Of a stretch of 10,117 nucleotides of DNA, positions 6,701-10,117 are shown piece after piece (within the stretch, counting starts at the first letter, position 1; every line of letters starts with the position of its first letter). The translations under genes were made by a program, and so were the position numbers. The notes beneath the pieces were generated by a model that was given only the letters and a program-made list of their open reading frames with translations, did not search any database and was not told where the DNA came from. This DNA comes from Anaerolineae bacterium. GTDB taxonomy: Bacteria; Chloroflexota; Anaerolineae; Aggregatilineales; Aggregatilineaceae. The DNA lies in NCBI GenBank assembly GCA_016929355.1, contig JAFGJA010000228.1:1-10117 (forward strand), in the 5' to 3' direction.

Positions 6701-9327
6701 AACTCATCCTGAATGAGCGCACGATCCAGTAACCGTGCCTGGAAGATCGCTAACCGTTCCGGCGCATAATTCTGCACGAAATCACGCCGCGCCCGTTCGT
6801 TATCCAGCAAAGGCATGATCCAGAACTGGTGGCAAGACCGGCTGTGCAAACACTGCTGCAACACTTGCCCGGTCACAGACTCCATCGCTTGCGCTAACTC
6901 GGCAGCGCGTCCGTTCGTACTGATCACGGGACGGAACACCGGTTGTTTCCGGTTGTAACGCGCGTCCTCGTTGGCAATGAGCCGGTTGAGATCGATCAAC
7001 AAGCGGCGAGTTTTCGCCAGCATCGTTTTAGCATTATCCGATCCGCCCAGCGTCAAGCGAAACGTAGTGCGCCCGGTTTCAAACCCTTTTTCCGTGCGCG
7101 CGAAGGTTGCCAGGGGCAGCATCCCAATCCCGCGCCGCGCCAACGATGAAGACAACCAATCCAGCGATAGACCGGGCGGCAGGGTTTTCACATGCAGGAG
7201 CGGATACATACTCCCAGCAGGCGGAATAATTTCCAGGCCAAACGGATTACGTTCGCGGGGCAAATTTTCCACCGCCGTTAACAAAGCGTTCGAACGCTCT
7301 TCAAAGATCGCATTGCGCAAATGCCAATACGTGCGCACCGCCTGCACCGGACTGCGATAGAACAGGTAACTAATCAGAATCGCGGCGAGGTTGGGCTGAA
7401 TGTGCGCGTTGACTTTTTCAAAACGCTGCCGCAACTGCTGATCGCGGATTTCCACCACCGCGAGGCGTGACCCCGCCGAACAATCCGTCTTGGAGACGGT
7501 ATGCACGGTAATGATCCGATCCGCGCGATCTTCATTGACAAGGCCCAGCCATACTAACTCGGCAGTGATCTGGCGGAGCGTTTTGATCTCCGGCAGATCA
7601 TTCGTCGGGGCCATGTTTTGGTAGGCCAGATCGTCAATAAAGTAGATGTCGTTTTCCAGGCAATACGTGATCAGCTTTTGTACAGCGGCCTCAGCAAAAA
7701 TGCGGCCTGTCGCGTTATGGGGATTGTTCAACACCATCGCGCCGCGCTTGCGCCACGAGGGATCAGCGCTGCACAACGCCTCCACTTTTTCGATCATCGC
7801 CTCTGCATCGAGTTTGAGTTCCTCGGTCAGTGGCACAACATGGATGTTGGGAAAACACTGTTCATAAGACCAACTCAAGTCAGGAATCACGACTTCCGTG
7901 ATCCCGCAGTGAAAGCCGAGAATACCAAGCGCGGTACGGGATGATCCGCTCACGACCACGCACGACTCCGGCTTATACTGGGGTTGGTGTTTCACAAATG
8001 CGCTCAGAAAACTACGTTCAAGTGCTTTTGCGCTTGCTGGCTGATCAATATTAGTGATCAACAGAGCGAGCAGTTCCCTGATCCCAATTCCGGCAAACTC
8101 ATCAAAATAGCGCGTTTTCCAGGCGCTTTGAATCCGGCGCGTGAATAAATTGGTCTTGTCTGCCAACACCTGCAACGAATGGTCCAGCAATTCGGTATGA
8201 GCGCTTAACAATTCTTCGAGGTGTTGGCCGGTCCGTTCAGTCAGATGGGGCAGCGCGGTCAGGGTAGCGTTGCCCAACGTCACCCCTTCCGATGTAGGCT
8301 TGGCCTGCGGTATGATCGCAGACGATGTCTGTGGGGATTTGGCTAACTGTTGATCCAGTAAAAAGGTCAGGAATTCAACCTCTGACGCGGAAGGCGTCCC
8401 TTTCAGGTTGAAATGCACGCTCTCAATCGCGCGCAAAAACTCCGCATTCCCAGCGATAAATACCGTTGAGAGCGCGTGGAGTTGGGGCGAAAAGATAACC
8501 GGCGTCAACAGGCGAATAACCACCTGTACCAGCCGCGCTTCACGAGCAAGTGATAGATGATTCGGCGCGTTACTCGCTTCGATGAAAAAGAGGGGCCGAG
8601 TTGTACTCAGCAACCGCAGCTTACGACGCATTACTTCATCCGGCACGCTGCCCAGAATCAGGAAGGTCGGCGTTTGCGATTCCTCAGCCAGCAGCGTTTC
8701 AATGCGGTCATAGGCCGATTGTTCATCAGCTGGTAAATCTTCAAACAGCAGCTGCGGGATCGTTTTCAGGGGCGGCGCAAGTTCGTAATCGTAACACAAA
8801 ATCCGGGCAGGCAGATGTTCCAGCCGCGAGGAAAGGGTGAACAAAATAACGCGCAGTGTTTCCTGCATTCCCCCCGACGCTAGAATGATTTCACGTCTGC
8901 CGGAGCGTTGGCCGTCGTCATAATGCAGCGCTTCTTGCTGCTGCTCCAACCAGGTATAAAACTTGCCCACCAGCGCATGAGGTTTTTTGGACGAATACCC
9001 GCCACGCGGCATATACGGCGCACTTTTGTGGATGGTACGAATCAGAAACTCAAGCTGGGGCTTGTCGGCTTCCTCCCACCCCAAATAGTCTAAAATGGCC
9101 TCCGAGTCGGCATTGTTTAACTCATCCTGGTAAATATCCAGCCCCAGCGCGAGGCGTAGGAAGGCTGACGAGAGACGCGAATCTTGCAATGGGTTCCCGA
9201 TATGAAAATTGATGCGATCTTCATCTGGAATCGGCGCGGCGGCGGTGGTTTCGCTCACTTCCGAAACACGCGCCGCCCGAACCGACTTCAGGCGAAAAAG
9301 AGCCATTGGATCAGGAGGATGGGGCAT
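3712..9327 (-). CDS. Giant aminotransferase / PEP carboxylase-like fusion protein
   Basis: A single uninterrupted frame of 1,871 residues. Residues 39-330 look like a degenerate class I/II aminotransferase (HIGNP at 42-46, RGGYS at 108-112, ASGGMQETL at 150-158) with no lysine between 237 and 308, so no PLP anchor. Residues 405-785 form a second aminotransferase domain with all key residues: N538 in NNPHNATG, D566 and Y569 in DDLAYQ, Schiff-base K613 in VSKTDCSAGSR, R621, and carboxylate-binding R757 in FRLTLGG. From about 786 to the end, motifs of PEP carboxylase follow in order: TVHPTQ (916-921), RIQES (1186-1190), PLFE (1267-1270), GSD (1314-1316), GSGEPMQRQGG (1355-1365), RDRPTSR (1525-1531). 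Putative chemistry is PEP to oxaloacetate and then a transamination, possibly to aspartate; this is inference. No signal peptide or membrane segment is evident. Start ATG 9327 has a weak AGG upstream; ATG 9306 is an alternative. It lies 24 bases after the SPFH gene, so they are probably co-transcribed. Confidence 0.75.
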   Translation of the reverse strand: MPHPPDPMALFRLKSVRAARVSEVSETTAAAPIPDEDRINFHIGNPLQDSRLSSAFLRLALGLDIYQDELNNADSEAILDYLGWEEADKPQLEFLIRTIHKSAPYMPRGGYSSKKPHALVGKFYTWLEQQQEALHYDDGQRSGRREIILASGGMQETLRVILFTLSSRLEHLPARILCYDYELAPPLKTIPQLLFEDLPADEQSAYDRIETLLAEESQTPTFLILGSVPDEVMRRKLRLLSTTRPLFFIEASNAPNHLSLAREARLVQVVIRLLTPVIFSPQLHALSTVFIAGNAEFLRAIESVHFNLKGTPSASEVEFLTFLLDQQLAKSPQTSSAIIPQAKPTSEGVTLGNATLTALPHLTERTGQHLEELLSAHTELLDHSLQVLADKTNLFTRRIQSAWKTRYFDEFAGIGIRELLALLITNIDQPASAKALERSFLSAFVKHQPQYKPESCVVVSGSSRTALGILGFHCGITEVVIPDLSWSYEQCFPNIHVVPLTEELKLDAEAMIEKVEALCSADPSWRKRGAMVLNNPHNATGRIFAEAAVQKLITYCLENDIYFIDDLAYQNMAPTNDLPEIKTLRQITAELVWLGLVNEDRADRIITVHTVSKTDCSAGSRLAVVEIRDQQLRQRFEKVNAHIQPNLAAILISYLFYRSPVQAVRTYWHLRNAIFEERSNALLTAVENLPRERNPFGLEIIPPAGSMYPLLHVKTLPPGLSLDWLSSSLARRGIGMLPLATFARTEKGFETGRTTFRLTLGGSDNAKTMLAKTRRLLIDLNRLIANEDARYNRKQPVFRPVISTNGRAAELAQAMESVTGQVLQQCLHSRSCHQFWIMPLLDNERARRDFVQNYAPERLAIFQARLLDRALIQDELMKQALGNGAKWLGDRLQREFMKDSLPRRQELFKQRSYDRTVHPTQMYSLEAELAFDAIITALNARRPVPSALIDRAAQELLKEYLGLNVSISSQQEASEILLDLDALVASEQHADLFAGTALTSFLSFWSDWDGSNRPSGQGHYLVASVVMENVRRMARILNTLRQVDAGITVNPDLLADLDRLDQRNQQFTQLLSSITQLTHQLEQRYRGILPYSLNTTPWQRVATRLHVRRDPAKVLWEHNDRYEKRMFELRQERRQTLEYYFSLNKQLRKQLYALIPAIQMNRTAEPLLREVVGYQDILQRVVITPRIQESMITARDPFAVDTTVYNVHEINTISGKYGNPGMALAMQISLSTQPDTLISLDRKMRTQLEQARREHPASDLPSIWLIPLFESSEVVGHICSYLNRMWDYATQSRHTSQTTQNRFAEIITEVFIAGSDLSQQVSQARSAYLFRQAKYDVQSWLVEHDTSEPVRIKLGSGEPMQRQGGYYSRVAGAAAFLNSAANKHRFAEHLMAAARKSTAYAVTPLQGVFLSGELRTFQSNLSEQLRYLPARDFASLLYHVREAQHTHSEDLVRAVETAGESRLIAPSRSFQELERLTIGTKEAIYEQFLEELTDSFRHILYGEEEDVIGIHIISYFIGRSMPQLRDRPTSRQVAGSGTERGQRILANIAEIIPLAKQGSLLRAISHNKSQTAVLGVNQLTTGLFRALERLAQKNFVEAEQERMIAERLLPHLPMYEILSTLRIYQDREGKFLQRIETAFPAGNSAFVALREDNDAMQRYLPLFQQELLRRHGVNVSEFFTNRVFIPELLPTLRPDLAVLLQADLFNTDLDMMLAHVSGKIADGWLAEVSRLLQVPEQIQYWRSVIWGVFGESIYQRVQSFAELATTLYAFAATHSFNATPPTARGAKLSPVLADFFRSARADDEMRHFLLGAIEYFSSFTDGSLEIPVSIIRAMNGVERIAHIEENALPPEKQNLFRHCVLQIARLAGENG

Positions 9328-9351
9328 GTGTTATTGTTGTCTCAACCTATG

Positions 9352-10117
9352 TTATGCTTTGTCGTTTTTGGTTGTCAGTTCTTTTTCAAGAAGGTTACGG
9401 AACAACGTGAATAACGCCGAACCGTTGGCGAATTCCTGCGGAGTCAACGAGATCACCGTGCGGGCATTCTTCAAACTTTGACTCGCTTCGGCCAGTTGTG
9501 CCGCTTGCGGGGTCAACATCAGCAGTTCGGGGCTTTTGCGGAGTACGTCCAGTTCTTCTTTTTCAAACGCCAACCGTAACCGGCTGCGCGCTAATTCGTC
9601 TTCGATCCGTTGGTGGGCCAATGCCGCGTCATTCTCGAACTGAACTTTCTTCAATTCGGAGCGTTTCATCTCCAGCGCGTGTTCCATCGCCGCGATTTCT
9701 TCATCGGCCTTGTATTTGGCTTTCGCCGCGACCACGCGCGCCTGATGATTCAACTGCTCGGTTTGTTCGAGTAAACGGGCTTCTTCTTGTTGACTCAGCG
9801 CATCAGCGATTTTCGGATCGGTTGGTTCCAGCGATTCAACAGCCAACGCGATCAACTCTACCCCGAATCGTTCCTCAATGAGCGCTGACTGTTCTTTCAA
9901 ATGTTTCAGAAGCGCGGGCGAGGTAATGGAGTGAATATCGGAACGTTCCGTGAATTCTTTGATCAACGCCTGCAACAAAATCCTGACCTGATCCACCGCG
10001 CGCGTCGCGGCATCGCTATCCCAACCGCCCACGCGAATCAGCGATTGAATGTGCTCCACGGACGGCGCAACCGATCCGATCACCTTAATGCGAACGCCTA
10101 GATTCCCGACGGCGGCA
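9352..10117 (-). CDS. SPFH/band-7 domain protein, C-terminal part (partial)
   Basis: The frame is open to the right edge, so the true start lies outside the window; a GTG at 10083 is internal, because the 11 codons before it stay open and read naturally into the domain (GVRIKVIGSVAPSVE). The 254 visible residues hold the latter half of an SPFH (stomatin/prohibitin/flotillin) domain, ending in ERFGVELIALAVESLEPTDPKI. An alanine- and charge-rich coiled coil follows (about 128-206 of the visible part), then an LRKSPELLMLTPQAAQLAEA segment and a short tail. SPFH proteins usually form membrane-bound oligomeric rings or scaffolds; the membrane anchor, if any, would be upstream and is not seen. It resembles the flotillin/YdjI-like branch more than HflK/C, but I cannot assign a subfamily. 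The stop is 24 bases before the giant fusion gene, which suggests the two work together. Confidence 0.82.
   Translation of the reverse strand, partial: AAVGNLGVRIKVIGSVAPSVEHIQSLIRVGGWDSDAATRAVDQVRILLQALIKEFTERSDIHSITSPALLKHLKEQSALIEERFGVELIALAVESLEPTDPKIADALSQQEEARLLEQTEQLNHQARVVAAKAKYKADEEIAAMEHALEMKRSELKKVQFENDAALAHQRIEDELARSRLRLAFEKEELDVLRKSPELLMLTPQAAQLAEASQSLKNARTVISLTPQEFANGSALFTLFRNLLEKELTTKNDKA

Noticed and set aside
9311..9326. GGAGG followed by ATG on the + strand near 9314-9326, looking like a start signal
   Set aside because: The frame opening there is short and overlaps the start of the fusion gene and the end of the SPFH gene antisense; the match is probably chance.
10081..10083. 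GTG at 10083 as the SPFH gene start
   Set aside because: The frame stays open to the window edge and the upstream residues continue the domain, so the gene is truncated by the window, not started here.

Overview
The window is a chromosomal bacterial segment with two convergent gene blocks. The left block (bases 1 to about 3,660, + strand) is a branched-chain amino acid operon: the 3' end of leuC, then leuD, a citramalate synthase (cimA) and leuB. The right block (about 3,712 to the end, - strand) has an SPFH/band-7 protein running off the right edge and, 24 bases after it, one very long gene encoding 1,871 residues. The blocks meet at a 54-base gap holding a rho-independent terminator for the left operon.

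Left block: CimA makes (R)-citramalate from pyruvate and acetyl-CoA. LeuCD isomerises citramalate and LeuB oxidises and decarboxylates it to 2-oxobutyrate, giving a threonine-independent route to isoleucine. The same LeuCD and LeuB also serve leucine synthesis if a leuA lies elsewhere. The gaps before cimA and leuB hold short palindromic repeats of the 'GTAGGGGCG...CGCCCCTAC' type, and the second gap also holds a 'CTCTGCG...CTCTGCGGTGAAA' dispersed repeat. Such repeats are, to my knowledge, common in Chloroflexota and some other environmental bacteria. Together with the moderately high GC content this suggests a Chloroflexota-like organism, but that is a modest-confidence inference.

Right block: the 1,871-residue protein is the most unusual item. 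By eye it reads as three units: a degenerate aminotransferase-like domain without the PLP lysine (about 39-330), a class I/II aminotransferase domain with a complete set of PLP-site residues (about 405-785), and about 1,085 residues carrying the landmark motifs of phosphoenolpyruvate carboxylase in the right order and at nearly the right spacing (HPT, RIQES, PLFE, GSD, GSG...RQGG, RPTSR). Several active-site positions there are changed. If active, the fusion could link PEP carboxylation to oxaloacetate with transamination to aspartate. If inactive, it may be a regulatory or scaffolding derivative. Its tight linkage to an SPFH protein suggests a membrane-associated assembly. I recognise no described protein with this architecture, but I could not search for one.

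No RNA genes, CRISPR arrays, transposases or phage genes were seen.
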